Positions 49,454 through 57,861 of a stretch of DNA of 64,000 nucleotides are shown here, piece by piece. The notes beneath the pieces are model-generated. The model was not told where the DNA came from, did no database searches, and saw nothing but the letters and a program-made list of their open reading frames with translations. Position numbers and translations under genes: made by a program. Every line of letters starts with the position of its first letter. Positions within the stretch are counted from its first letter, which is position 1. Source of the DNA: Enterocloster hominis (ex Liu et al. 2021) (GTDB lineage: Bacteria; Bacillota; Clostridia; Lachnospirales; Lachnospiraceae); NCBI GenBank assembly GCA_014385265.1, contig JACRTJ010000013.1, positions 145,607 through 209,606 on the forward strand, written 5' to 3'.

Positions 49454-50125
49454 TCAGGATTTCTGTTCTGTTAACCGGAACCCGATCCCCCACACCGTTT
49501 CAATGGGATCCCCACCGCTGACGGCCTGTAATTTCTTACGCAGGTTGCTGATGTGCTGTTTCAAAGACCTCTGGGTACAGTCCGGCGTGTCCATGCTGAT
49601 CCGGTCCAGAAGGACGCTCTTTGCAATGACCTGTCTGGGATTTTCCATCAAAAGCTTCAGAATGGCATATTCTGTCCGGGTCAGCTTCACGGCCTGTCCC
49701 TGGACTGTCAGAGAAAACGTCTCTGTATCCAGCGCCAGATCTCCAACAGAAAGAACACCGCTCTGCCCATGCTGCTCTGCCCTGCGGAGCTGGACCGTAA
49801 TGCGGGCCAGAAGTTCCTTGGTGTCAAAGGGCTTTGTCATATAATCTGCTGCGCCTCCCAGCAGAAGGTTTACCTTATCCTGCACATCCACCTTTGCACT
49901 GAGAACGATCACAGGGATCTTCCCAATATGCGGCAGAACCTCCTCGCCGGAAAGTCCGGGCAGCATCAGATCCAGCAGCACCAGATCCATTTTTTTATTT
50001 GACAGGAGATACAGCGCTTCTGTGCCTGAGTAGGCACGGAGAACGGAATAGCCTTCCTTTGTCAGGATCTCCTCCAGCATATCTCCAATATGGATATCAT
50101 CATCTATGATCGCGATCGTTTTCAT
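49454..50125 (-). CDS. OmpR-family response regulator
   Basis: 223 residues from ATG 50125. The receiver domain has the phospho-acceptor D52 (VLLDLMLPG) and KPFD switch region; the C-terminal winged helix has LTRTEYAILKLLMENP and IETVWGIGFRL. It is the first gene of the module RR, ATPase, permease, kinase, an order in which the kinase comes last. It likely activates the transporter genes. Confidence 0.93.
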   Translation of the reverse strand: MKTIAIIDDDIHIGDMLEEILTKEGYSVLRAYSGTEALYLLSNKKMDLVLLDLMLPGLSGEEVLPHIGKIPVIVLSAKVDVQDKVNLLLGGAADYMTKPFDTKELLARITVQLRRAEQHGQSGVLSVGDLALDTETFSLTVQGQAVKLTRTEYAILKLLMENPRQVIAKSVLLDRISMDTPDCTQRSLKQHISNLRKKLQAVSGGDPIETVWGIGFRLTEQKS

Positions 50126-50192
50126 CGTATCCCCGCTGTCTGTTTGGTCTTCCGGCATGGCCGGGAGACGGGCTTGTGGTTCGCCCCTGGCA

Positions 50193-50672
50193 TTATTTAT
50201 GGTATGGTTCTCCCTGGATGATCCGGTAGCTGCGGTAGATCTGCTCCAGCAGAATGACCCGCATCAGCTGATGGGGAAAGGTCATTTTGGAAAAGCTCAG
50301 CTTATAATCGGCCCGGGAAAGCACCTCCTTTGACAGTCCCAGGGAGCCGCCGATGATGAACACCAGCTGGCTCACGCCGGAGATCCCCCATTTTTCGATC
50401 TTTCCCGCCAGCTCCACCGAATCCAGCATGGCCCCGTCGATGGCAAGGGCGATGACGAAGCTGCCGTCCTTGATATTTTCCAGGATCCGTTTTCCTTCTT
50501 TTTCTTTGATCTGGGTCTCCAGGGCCTCGCTGGCTCCATCCGGCGTCTTTTCATCGGTCACCTGGATCACATCCAGCTTACAGTAACGGCTCAGGCGCTT
50601 GGCGTATTCGCTTATGGCGTCCTGGTAAAATTTTTCTTTGATTTTCCCTACGGTGATCAGCGTGATCCTCAT
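50193..50672 (-). CDS. rlmH: 23S rRNA (pseudouridine1915-N3)-methyltransferase RlmH
   Basis: 159 residues of the SPOUT family: RITLITVGKIKEKFYQDAIS at the N terminus, FIIGGSLGLSKEV (SAM knot) and the C-terminal SFSKMTFPHQLMRVILLEQI. It methylates pseudouridine 1915 in helix 69. Its ATG overlaps the GNAT gene stop by four nt. Confidence 0.97.
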   Translation of the reverse strand: MRITLITVGKIKEKFYQDAISEYAKRLSRYCKLDVIQVTDEKTPDGASEALETQIKEKEGKRILENIKDGSFVIALAIDGAMLDSVELAGKIEKWGISGVSQLVFIIGGSLGLSKEVLSRADYKLSFSKMTFPHQLMRVILLEQIYRSYRIIQGEPYHK

Positions 50673-51193
50673 GATTTCTGGTCCTCAAATTCCAAAAGCA
50701 TATCGTACCACACTGCCCCGCCGTGGACCGAGGCGGATACGCCCATGTTTTTATAGCCGAATTTCTCGTAGTAATGGATCAGTCGGTCCTTGCATGTTAG
50801 GATCAGGCCTCTGCGGCCTTTGGCTCTGGCGTCTCCGATCATATGCTCCATGAGCAGGGCGGCAATGCCGCAGTTTCTGTATTCCGGCAGCACGTCCAGG
50901 CCGAAAATGCTCTGATATGCGCCCTTAGGGTCGTGGAGGCTGCTGTCCTCATACATTTCGTCCCGGATGGTGGTCTCATTGGTCACACAGCCGTTGATAA
51001 AGCCTATGATCTGTCCGTTATGTACGGCCAGGAAAAAAGACTCCGGGAACGCGGCCAGACGATGGGCAAAGGACTGACGTCCCGCCGCCTCGGCGGCGGG
51101 GAAGCAGACGGCCTCCACAGCGGTGACGGCGTCAAGGTCCGCGGGAGAGGCCTGGATGATCTTGATGTGTGTTTTGATGTTTATATTTTGCAT
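50669..51193 (-). CDS. GNAT-family N-acetyltransferase
   Basis: 174 residues with the acetyl-CoA motif LDVLPEYRNCGIAALLMEHM (Q/RxxGxG/A type, here RNCGIA) and FLAVHNGQIIGFINGCVTN before it. Substrate unknown; the arylalkylamine-type FPAAEAAGRQSF stretch is present in related acetyltransferases. AAAGGAG precedes the ATG. Coupled to rlmH. Confidence 0.88.
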   Translation of the reverse strand: MQNINIKTHIKIIQASPADLDAVTAVEAVCFPAAEAAGRQSFAHRLAAFPESFFLAVHNGQIIGFINGCVTNETTIRDEMYEDSSLHDPKGAYQSIFGLDVLPEYRNCGIAALLMEHMIGDARAKGRRGLILTCKDRLIHYYEKFGYKNMGVSASVHGGAVWYDMLLEFEDQKS

Positions 51194-51222
51194 GGTGATC
51201 TCCTTTGAAGGTGGGGTTTGGG

Positions 51223-51550
51223 GGGATTGGGATGGGGGATTCCGCAGTGCCAGGCCCTATGAAAAAATGAGGCCGGCGATCTGCTTTCATGCGGGCATGA
51301 TGCTGGGATTGGGATGATAGACTCCGCAGTGCCAAGCCAGGGAAAGCCGGAGGCTTCCCCTGCCTCGCGGGCGTTCGCCCTATGAAAAAACGCAGCCGTC
51401 GATCTGCTTTCATGCGGACTTCATGCTGGGATTGGGATGATAGACTCCGCAGTGCCAAGCCAGGGAAAGCCGGAGGCTTCCCCTGCCTCGCGGGCGTTCG
51501 CCCTATGAAAAAACGCAGCCGTCGATCTGCTTTCATGCAAGCATGACGCA
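51223..51550. repeat. Tandem repeat, unit 123 nt, 2.7 copies
   Basis: Units start at 51223 (82 nt, missing 41 nt inside), 51305 and 51428; the last two differ at only a few bases at their ends. The 123-nt period equals 41 codons, and on the minus strand the array stays open as a peptide repeat beginning MKADRRLRFFIGRTPAR. No ribosome site or family supports a protein, so it is listed as a repeat. It contains GGGCGAACGCCC-type hairpins. Confidence 0.85.
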
Positions 51551-51584
51551 GATCTCGGGCTGTGTTTTTTCGCACTGCTCATTG

Positions 51585-52283
51585 CTATGCGCGGAAGTAG
51601 TACCCCACTCCCCATTTGGTGTGGACGTATTTGGGGTCGCTGGGGCTGGGCTCGATCTTTTCTCTCAGACGGCGGACGTGGACGTCTACGGTGCGCACGT
51701 CTCCGTTGTCCATGGCTTTGTTGCCCCAGACGTAGCCCAGAAGGGCCTCGCGGCTGTATACTTTATTGGGGTTGGTCACGAGAAGCTCCAGAAGGTCGAA
51801 CTCCTTGGCGGTCAGCTTGATCTCTTTTTCCTGGATGAAAACCCGTCTTCCTTCCCGGTCCAGCTTCAGATCGCCGCACACCACCATATGATCCTCCTGG
51901 CGTCCGTTTTTCCCATTCCTTCTGGAGTTCCGGCGCATGATAGCCTTGATCCTGGCTTTTACCTCCAGGATATTGAAGGGCTTGGTGATATAATCGTCGG
52001 CTCCATATTCCAGGCCCAGGATCTTATCCATGTCCCCGCCCTTGGCGGTCAGCATGATAATAGGCATCTCAGAAAACTCCCGGATCGCCTGGCAGACCTC
52101 AAACCCGTCATGGCCGGGCAGCATCACATCCAGAAGCACCACATCGTACTCCCTTTCCTTCGCCTTTTCGATCGCCTCGTTTCCATCATATGCGCAGTCT
52201 ACTTCCATTCCATCCTGTTCCAGACTGAACCGGATGCCCTTTACGATCAGTTTTTCATCGTCAACAACCAGAACTCTTGCCAT
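51585..52283 (-). CDS. OmpR-family response regulator (orphan)
   Basis: 232 residues, receiver D52 (VLLDVMLPGHDG), KPFN switch, and a winged helix ending DPKYVHTKWGVGYYFRA. The sequence is close to WalR/PhoP-type regulators. No histidine kinase lies beside it, so its partner is elsewhere. The ATG at 52283 follows GGAGGAG. It is followed by the 123-nt repeat array. Confidence 0.93.
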   Translation of the reverse strand: MARVLVVDDEKLIVKGIRFSLEQDGMEVDCAYDGNEAIEKAKEREYDVVLLDVMLPGHDGFEVCQAIREFSEMPIIMLTAKGGDMDKILGLEYGADDYITKPFNILEVKARIKAIMRRNSRRNGKNGRQEDHMVVCGDLKLDREGRRVFIQEKEIKLTAKEFDLLELLVTNPNKVYSREALLGYVWGNKAMDNGDVRTVDVHVRRLREKIEPSPSDPKYVHTKWGVGYYFRA

Positions 52284-52295
52284 TTTCTCCTCCAC

Positions 52296-52991
52296 TCAAA
52301 CTGTTATCCTGTCTTTTATCTTCTGAAAACCAGCATTCTTGATGCCAGGGACCTTCATGATATCTTCTATCTTTTTAAAGCCTCCGGATTCTTCCCGGTA
52401 ACGGATGATATCCTCCGCCTTTGATTCGCCGATCCCGCTCAAGGTCATCAGCGCTTCCTTACCGGCTGTATTAAGGTTCACAAGCCCACTGGATCCCGGA
52501 CCTCCGCCTTCAGACGTCCCGGATGCTTCCAGGGTCCTGGCCTCTTCCCGGTCATATACGGTGATCTTCATTCCGTCCGTGATCTTCTCTGCCAGATTTA
52601 AGGCTTCGGCAGCCGCTTCCTCTGTAAAGCCTCCGGCCGCCTCCACAGCCTCGTACACGCGGCTTCCCTCCGGCAGCTCATAAACGCCCGGCTCCTTCAC
52701 CTGGCCGCAGATATGTACAAAGTACCCGGGCCTTTCAACCTCTGCCCGGGCGCTTTCTGTTTCTGTATTTGGACCGGCTTCTGCTCCATGGGTCCCAGGG
52801 CTGCCCGCCCCTTCACCGGCCCATGGGCCGCTTCCTTCTGCCCCGTCCGCCGTCTGCACCCCGGCCCCTCCGGCCTCCGTCTCCCCTTCCAGGACTATGC
52901 TTCCCTCCTGGAAAAGAGAACCGCCGTAGCAGACTCCGGCCACTATGAAAAAAGCCGCTGCCAGAACGGCCTTCCAGTATCCTTTTGCCAT
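52296..52991 (-). CDS. ComEA-like SLBB / helix-hairpin-helix protein
   Basis: 231 residues: a membrane anchor (AVLAAAFFIVAGVCYGG), a Gly/Glu-rich linker (about 35-85), an SLBB domain (YFVHICGQVKEPGVYELPEG) and two C-terminal helix-hairpin-helix motifs (VNLNTAGKEALMTLSGIGES, FKKIEDIMKVPGIKNAGF). This is the ComEA architecture: surface DNA receptor for transformation. ComEB/ComEC are not adjacent. GGGAGG precedes the ATG. Confidence 0.9.
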   Translation of the reverse strand: MAKGYWKAVLAAAFFIVAGVCYGGSLFQEGSIVLEGETEAGGAGVQTADGAEGSGPWAGEGAGSPGTHGAEAGPNTETESARAEVERPGYFVHICGQVKEPGVYELPEGSRVYEAVEAAGGFTEEAAAEALNLAEKITDGMKITVYDREEARTLEASGTSEGGGPGSSGLVNLNTAGKEALMTLSGIGESKAEDIIRYREESGGFKKIEDIMKVPGIKNAGFQKIKDRITV

Positions 52992-53099
52992 ATTCGCACC
53001 TCCCGAAAAATATTCCGGAAGATACTGCTCTGCCTTCTTCTATTCTATCCAAACCACCGGCCAAAAACAAGTCTATTTTTGAAAACTTTCTCTCTGCCC

Positions 53100-53528
53100 T
53101 TACCAGCGGAACACAATGATCCCGGCAATGGCAACAGCGGCTCCCAGAAGCTTTCTCCACTCAAACCCGGCCCTCTCCACTCCGAACATCCCAAACACCT
53201 CCACCACATAAGAGACCAGGATCTGCGTCACCACGATCAGCAGCGTGGCCCTGGCCGGTCCCAGCCCATCCATGCTCTTAATGACCGTCCATGTGATGAA
53301 CGCGCCCATGACTCCGCCCAGCAGCATGTATTTTCTGTCTATGGAAAACATGCCCCAGATCTCTCCGCGGCCCGTACAGAAATAAAGGACCACACACGTA
53401 ATAAGCGCCGTGGCCTGGACCCAGCCGGCCGCTGCCCAGATACTGCTCTGCTTTGTGACCTCCGTATTAAAGACGCCCTGAAGGCTCATGAGCGCCCCCG
53501 AGATCAGCGCCACCAGAATTCCCCACAT
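53100..53528 (-). CDS. DMT-family transporter (YdcZ/DUF606 type)
   Basis: 142 residues, five membrane helices. Typical opening GILVALISGALMSLQGVFNT and LGGVMGAFITWTVIKSM. Small DMT-family proteins of this type transport small metabolites; substrate unknown. CAGGAGG precedes the ATG. It stands alone between comEA-like and folD genes. Confidence 0.85.
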   Translation of the reverse strand: MWGILVALISGALMSLQGVFNTEVTKQSSIWAAAGWVQATALITCVVLYFCTGRGEIWGMFSIDRKYMLLGGVMGAFITWTVIKSMDGLGPARATLLIVVTQILVSYVVEVFGMFGVERAGFEWRKLLGAAVAIAGIIVFRW

Positions 53529-53597
53529 AAAAAACCTCCTGAAAATAGATTACCTGTAACCAGTATGCCATTTCCAGGAGATTTTTATTCAGTCTGC

Positions 53598-54461
53598 TCA
53601 GTTCTGCGCCTGTTCCGCTCCATATTTCCGCATGGCCGCCTCCGCCAGATGACGGCACAGCACTGCCGTTGTCACAGAACCCACACCCCCAGGCACCGGT
53701 GTGGCGGCGGCCGCCGCTGCGGCTTCCAGTCCGTCCCACTCCACATCGCCCTTAAGAGCTCCGTTTTCATCCACATTGATCCCCACGTCAGCCACCACTG
53801 CGCCGGGCTTCACAAACTCCCCGGAGATCATTCCCGCCTTACCGGCCGCCGCCACCAGGATGTCCGCCTCCCGGCACACGGCTTTCAGATCCGCCGTTTT
53901 CGTATGACAGACGGTGACTGTGGCGTTTTCCTTTAAAAACAGCATGGACAGCGGCCGTCCCACCACCATGCTCCGGCCCACCACCACGGCCCGCTTTCCC
54001 TCCATGGGGATCTGGTAGGTCTTTAGGATCTCAATGACCGCCTCCGCCGTACATGGGGCAAAGCCGTCCTTCTCTCCCGCAAAGATCCTGGCCCGGTTCA
54101 CCGGACTGATCCCGTCCAGATCCTTCTCCGGCCGGATCAGCTCCTCAAAGGTACGGCCGTTCATGTGGCGCGGCAGAGGACAGAATAACAGGATCCCGTC
54201 GATGGAAGGATCGTCATTGATCTTCTGGAATTCTGCCTGGAACTCCCCTTCGCGGATGGATTCCGGAAATGCAAAGGACCGGGCCTCCATGCCAAAGGAT
54301 GCGATCTTTTTCATCACATTCCTCTCATACGACAGATCGTCCGGCCTCTCGCCGACCCGGACGATGGCCGCCGTGGGAACATGGCCCCCAAGCCCTTCCA
54401 CCATTTCCTGCACCTCTTTTTTGATCCTTGCCGCCGCTTCTGATCCCTTTAATACCAGCAT
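53598..54461 (-). CDS. folD: Methylenetetrahydrofolate dehydrogenase/cyclohydrolase
   Basis: 287 residues. Motifs include the conserved cyclohydrolase site region SYERNVMKKI, DGILLFCPLPRHMN (usually QLPLP) and VVGRSMVVGRPLSMLFL with the C-terminal PVPGGVGSVTTAVL. It converts 5,10-methylene-THF to 10-formyl-THF. The ATG at 54461 follows GAGGAGG. CPLPRHMN in place of QLPLPxHL is a notable variation, seen in the divergent clostridial FolD group. Confidence 0.92.
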   Translation of the reverse strand: MLVLKGSEAAARIKKEVQEMVEGLGGHVPTAAIVRVGERPDDLSYERNVMKKIASFGMEARSFAFPESIREGEFQAEFQKINDDPSIDGILLFCPLPRHMNGRTFEELIRPEKDLDGISPVNRARIFAGEKDGFAPCTAEAVIEILKTYQIPMEGKRAVVVGRSMVVGRPLSMLFLKENATVTVCHTKTADLKAVCREADILVAAAGKAGMISGEFVKPGAVVADVGINVDENGALKGDVEWDGLEAAAAAAATPVPGGVGSVTTAVLCRHLAEAAMRKYGAEQAQN

Positions 54462-54498
54462 GCAAAACACCTCCTCAGATACCCAAAACTGCCAGTTC

Positions 54499-54816
54499 CT
54501 ATAAAAGAAGCTCCACAATATACACGACTGCGATGGCAGAGCAGGCCACCGTCACCAGTCCCTTCCTGTAATAGCTCAGCACAAACGCCGTCGCCGTTCC
54601 TGCCAGGGCCGAAACAAGATTTCCTGTGGATGTGAACACATCAGGGAAGGTCATGGCCCCCAGTACCGCATAGGGCGTATAATCCAGGAACGACCGTATA
54701 TATCTGGACCTGATCTGTTTTCTGAAAACTGTAAGGGGCAGTACCCGGGGCACGTACGTCACCAGCGCCATGAGAAATATACAGATCACTGCCCGCTTCA
54801 TATCAAGCGATTCCAT
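54499..54816 (-). CDS. azlD: AzlD-family branched-chain amino acid export subunit
   Basis: 105 residues, four membrane helices (VICIFLMALVTYVPRVLPLT and later). Works with AzlC as a two-part exporter of branched-chain amino acids or analogues. Its ATG overlaps the azlC stop (TAATG). Confidence 0.9.
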   Translation of the reverse strand: MESLDMKRAVICIFLMALVTYVPRVLPLTVFRKQIRSRYIRSFLDYTPYAVLGAMTFPDVFTSTGNLVSALAGTATAFVLSYYRKGLVTVACSAIAVVYIVELLL

Positions 54817-55547
54817 TACTCCGTCTCCCCCTCCTTTTTCACGTATTCCGCCTCATCCCTGGGGAACAGGGCCGCTCCCAGTCCGGCTCCAGCCACCGTG
54901 GACAGGATGATCCGGAAGCCCGGGGAGATAAAGGAAAATACAGGGATATATTTTAACATACAGTTGGCCGCCACTGCCATCACAACGATCAGAAATACAT
55001 GAATGGAATCCCGGGAGGCCGGTACGATCAGCGCAATAAACATACCGTATAAAGCGATCCCCATGGCATTCTGGAGGGCTTCCGGCAGCACTGCAGAAAT
55101 GCTTCCGCCCAGGATCGTACCCAGATTCCAGCCCAGGATCGGGAATAGGATCAGTCCAAACAGATAGGGCGCCCGGAGGATCCCAGGCTTCAGGGACGCC
55201 ATGACAAAGGTTTCGTCTGTGATCCCAAAGCCAAAGCCCATTCTGGAAAGGATCCCTGTTCCCTTCTCCAGCCGCTGTCCCAGGGACAGGGACATGAGCA
55301 TGTAGCGGATGTTGATCACAAAGGTAGTCATGGCCACCTCGATGTATCCGGCTCCCTGGAGGATCAGGTTCGTACCTGCAAACTGTCCGGCGCTGGTCAG
55401 ATTCGTTAAGGAGATCAGCGCCGCCGCCCACAGGGGAAGTCCCCCGGAAACCGCGATAAATCCAAATGTGAACGCCACCGGCGCGTATCCAAGCCCAATG
55501 GGGAAGCCATCCCTAAGCCCCTGGACCAGGTCTTTTCTTACGTTCAT
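54816..55547 (-). CDS. azlC: AzlC-family branched-chain amino acid exporter
   Basis: 243 residues, about seven membrane helices, with LRDGFPIGLGYAPVAFTFGF and GFGFGITDETFVMASL, both AzlC signatures. The ATG at 55547 follows GGAGG; an ATG five codons earlier lacks a site. Pairs with AzlD downstream. Confidence 0.92.
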   Translation of the reverse strand: MNVRKDLVQGLRDGFPIGLGYAPVAFTFGFIAVSGGLPLWAAALISLTNLTSAGQFAGTNLILQGAGYIEVAMTTFVINIRYMLMSLSLGQRLEKGTGILSRMGFGFGITDETFVMASLKPGILRAPYLFGLILFPILGWNLGTILGGSISAVLPEALQNAMGIALYGMFIALIVPASRDSIHVFLIVVMAVAANCMLKYIPVFSFISPGFRIILSTVAGAGLGAALFPRDEAEYVKKEGETE

Positions 55548-55643
55548 ATTCTGCCTCCGCATCTTCCGTCTCTGGCGTATGCCTCTTACATCTGTGGGAG
55601 GCCGCCTTCCTTATTGTAGCACAATACGCGTCCCCGGTCAATT

Positions 55644-56225
55644 TTATCTGTTTTCTTCCACTGCCTCCATGTCGGCCGGATTCACCAGGATCCGCACCTC
55701 TGTGATATACGCCGGCTCATAGCTGGAGATCCGTTTCTCTTTCACTTCCTTTAAAAATTCGTCCTTACATTCCATAAAGATCTCCAGGTCGCCTCCCCGG
55801 CTGGAGGCCATGAGCTCCAGACGCCCCTGAGGCTCCCCGGCCGTCTTTTCTTTGGTCTGTCCGCCGTCCCCGCCTGGATCTTCCGCTCCAGGTCCCTCCA
55901 GAAATTCATAAAACTCCAGGAACGGCTCCACCCGCTTCTTATTATAAGTGACCTCATACCGGATGATCCCCTCCGGAACCGCCGGATCGGCCTCGATCCC
56001 ATCGCTGACTCTCCGTCCCCAGAAGCCTGTGTCCACGATCAGGCTGCCTTTTTGCCGGTCAAATGAAAAATCCAGATTCTTCGTCTCCAGATCCTCCCAG
56101 CCGATCTTCTTCTCCCCCGCATATGTAAAGGACGAATATTCCACCAGCGCGGTCCCTGCCCCGACACCGCAGAGCAGGACACCTCCCAGGAATGTCCCAA
56201 ATAAAATCTTCTGTATCCTACGCAT
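55644..56225 (-). CDS. Membrane-anchored protein, PadR/DUF1700 operon
   Basis: 193 residues: one N-terminal membrane segment (ILFGTFLGGVLLCGVGAGTA) and an extracytoplasmic beta-rich domain (VEYSSFTYAGEKK, SLIVDTGFWGRR, YEVTYNKKRVEPFLEFY), reminiscent of the DUF4097 adhesin-like proteins often in such operons. Family not certain. The start overlaps the DUF1700 stop by 8 nt. A charged linker (PGGDGGQTKEKTAG) interrupts the domain. Confidence 0.7.
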   Translation of the reverse strand: MRRIQKILFGTFLGGVLLCGVGAGTALVEYSSFTYAGEKKIGWEDLETKNLDFSFDRQKGSLIVDTGFWGRRVSDGIEADPAVPEGIIRYEVTYNKKRVEPFLEFYEFLEGPGAEDPGGDGGQTKEKTAGEPQGRLELMASSRGGDLEIFMECKDEFLKEVKEKRISSYEPAYITEVRILVNPADMEAVEENR

Positions 56226-57315
56226 ACTGCCCGCCTTCCTTTCCGCATCCGCTTTCATGCTCTGGTTCTGCCGGGATATCTGTCTGGCTCTCTTTCCATG
56301 TCTCTTCCCGGATCTCCTCCTGGTTCACCTTCCATGTCTCTTCCCGGTTCTCTTCCTGGCTCTCCTTCCAGCTCTCCGCCCGGTTCTCCTCTCCGGCCGC
56401 CTCTGTTCCTGCGGACGCTTCCTCTTCGGCTTCCCCATTCTCCCATTGGGAAACGGCTCCCGGTCCTTTTTTCTTCTTTTTCCACCGAAGGGTCATGGCC
56501 AGACCGGCGGCAGAAAACAGGCTCACCGTCGCTCCCAGACAGCCCAAAGTCACTCCGGCCACCGGATATCCCTGGACCATCAGCACGGCCAGAACTCCAA
56601 GACCGAATAAAAACATAAGTCCTGTACCGCCCATACAGCCTGCCAGAAAGATCCAGGTCCCGTTCCAGAAAAACCTGACAGTCCAGACGGTCAGACGGAT
56701 CAGACTGTTAAAGCACCGTTTTGCCATACCTGCCAGCCTGCGCCCAAAGGAACCGGCGGTCCTTCCCAAAGATACTCCGGCGTTTCCTCTTTTCTTTCCG
56801 GCATTTTCCATCTCCATACTTCCATCAGTCCGATACAGCTGCTCCTCCCTCCTCTGCTTCCAGAACCTGGAAAACCGCCGGAAAGGCCGCCCAAGAAACT
56901 CCCTCCAGAATACAAAAACGTCTGAGACCCATCGTCCGGCCATCCTGGCAAGCCTTACGGCCCGTCTTCCCAGCTCCGAAAAAGATCCGGCCGCCCTGGC
57001 CTTCCACGTTTCAGCCGCCGCCCGGAGTTCTTTTTCTCCGTCTCCCTGGTCTTCGCTGGATCCGTCCCCATCGTTCCAGCCGTCTCCGTCCCTTTGTCCC
57101 GGGCCGAAATCGGCCCGTACATGGTAGGCCTCCAGGATCTCCGCCGTCAGCTCCGGAATACTTCCAAAATCCGCAATGGCCTCCTCCTCCGACAGCCCGC
57201 TTTTTACCTTCATATCAATATGCTGCTCATATTCGCTTAATATATCCCTGAGCTCTGATTCCTGGAGCACGGAAAGCGACCGCTCCAGCTCTCTCATAAA
57301 TGTATTCTTATCCAT
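56218..57315 (-). CDS. DUF1700 membrane protein
   Basis: 365 residues. The N-terminal DUF1700 helical domain is clear (FMRELERSLSVLQESELRDI...EQHIDMKVKSGLSEEEAIADFG), then a long basic amphipathic middle, two or more membrane helices (WIFLAGCMGGTGLMFLFGLG; VAGVTLGCLGATVSLFSAAG) and a C-terminal Glu-rich tail built from degenerate 12-residue repeats (EENREETWKVNQ-like). Much longer than the usual 180-200 residues. Usually sits behind a PadR repressor, as here. Confidence 0.85.
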   Translation of the reverse strand: MDKNTFMRELERSLSVLQESELRDILSEYEQHIDMKVKSGLSEEEAIADFGSIPELTAEILEAYHVRADFGPGQRDGDGWNDGDGSSEDQGDGEKELRAAAETWKARAAGSFSELGRRAVRLARMAGRWVSDVFVFWREFLGRPFRRFSRFWKQRREEQLYRTDGSMEMENAGKKRGNAGVSLGRTAGSFGRRLAGMAKRCFNSLIRLTVWTVRFFWNGTWIFLAGCMGGTGLMFLFGLGVLAVLMVQGYPVAGVTLGCLGATVSLFSAAGLAMTLRWKKKKKGPGAVSQWENGEAEEEASAGTEAAGEENRAESWKESQEENREETWKVNQEEIREETWKESQTDIPAEPEHESGCGKEGGQYA

Positions 57316-57628
57316 TCTTACATCCCTCCAAAAATGCTCCTACTTTTTCCGTCAGCTCATTCCATTCCTTCTCCAGCGTATCCCGGTACAAGACGCCGGC
57401 CGCCGTCAGATGGTAGTATTTTCTGGGCGGTCCCTCTGTGGATTCCCGCAGATACGTTTCAAAATACCGCTCGTTGGTCAGACGCTTCAGAAGAGGATAA
57501 ATGGTTCCCTCGTTGACGTCCACCACCTTGGATACCTCCTCCACCAGCTCGTAGCCGTACATATCCCTCTGCCGGACCGATTCCAGGACCACCAGCTCCA
57601 GGACGCCTTTTTTTAACTGCGCATTCAT
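57308..57628 (-). CDS. PadR-family transcriptional regulator
   Basis: 106 residues with the PadR winged helix: LKKGVLELVVLESVRQRDMY, GTIYPLLKRLTNERYFETYL and the RKYYHLTAAG motif. It likely represses its own operon (PadR, DUF1700, anchored protein). The DUF1700 start overlaps its end by 8 nt. A strong promoter lies upstream in a region rich in ATAGTA repeats. Confidence 0.93.
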   Translation of the reverse strand: MNAQLKKGVLELVVLESVRQRDMYGYELVEEVSKVVDVNEGTIYPLLKRLTNERYFETYLRESTEGPPRKYYHLTAAGVLYRDTLEKEWNELTEKVGAFLEGCKNG

Positions 57629-57670
57629 CTGTCCACCCTTCCTTTCCCGGCCTTTCTCTTTCGTAATACT

Positions 57671-57699
57671 ATATTATATCTACTACTATGTAATGTCAA
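57671..57699 (-). promoter_or_regulatory. Promoter of padR operon
   Basis: On the minus strand TTGACA, 17 nt, TAATAT (a 15-nt spaced TATAAT overlaps). ATAGTA recurs three times across it, a possible PadR site. The gap 57629-57861 also holds the divergent alsT promoter. Confidence 0.75.
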
Positions 57700-57809
57700 G
57701 TACTATGGAAAACAAAATTCTTACAGGATTCTTACGCTCCCGCAGATGAGGATGCGCAGGAATCTTCCTTCAGACACGGATCCCCCTTCCCTTTTCCCTG
57801 TCTGTGTAG

Positions 57810-57815
57810 TATAAT
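57810..57815 (+). promoter_or_regulatory. -10 element of the alanine symporter gene
   Basis: TATAAT 46 nt before the ATG. No clear -35 is visible, so confidence is low. Confidence 0.45.
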
Positions 57816-57861
57816 ACCTTCTATAACTTTAAAGCATAACACTTTACAGGAGAAAACTATC

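Noticed and set aside
51223..51550. CRISPR-like array
   Set aside because: Units are contiguous and nearly identical, without unique spacers, and no cas gene is present.
51132..51575. 147-codon frame through the 123-nt repeat array
   Set aside because: It is open only because the repeat period is divisible by three. It overlaps the GNAT start and lacks a ribosome site, so it is reported as a repeat.
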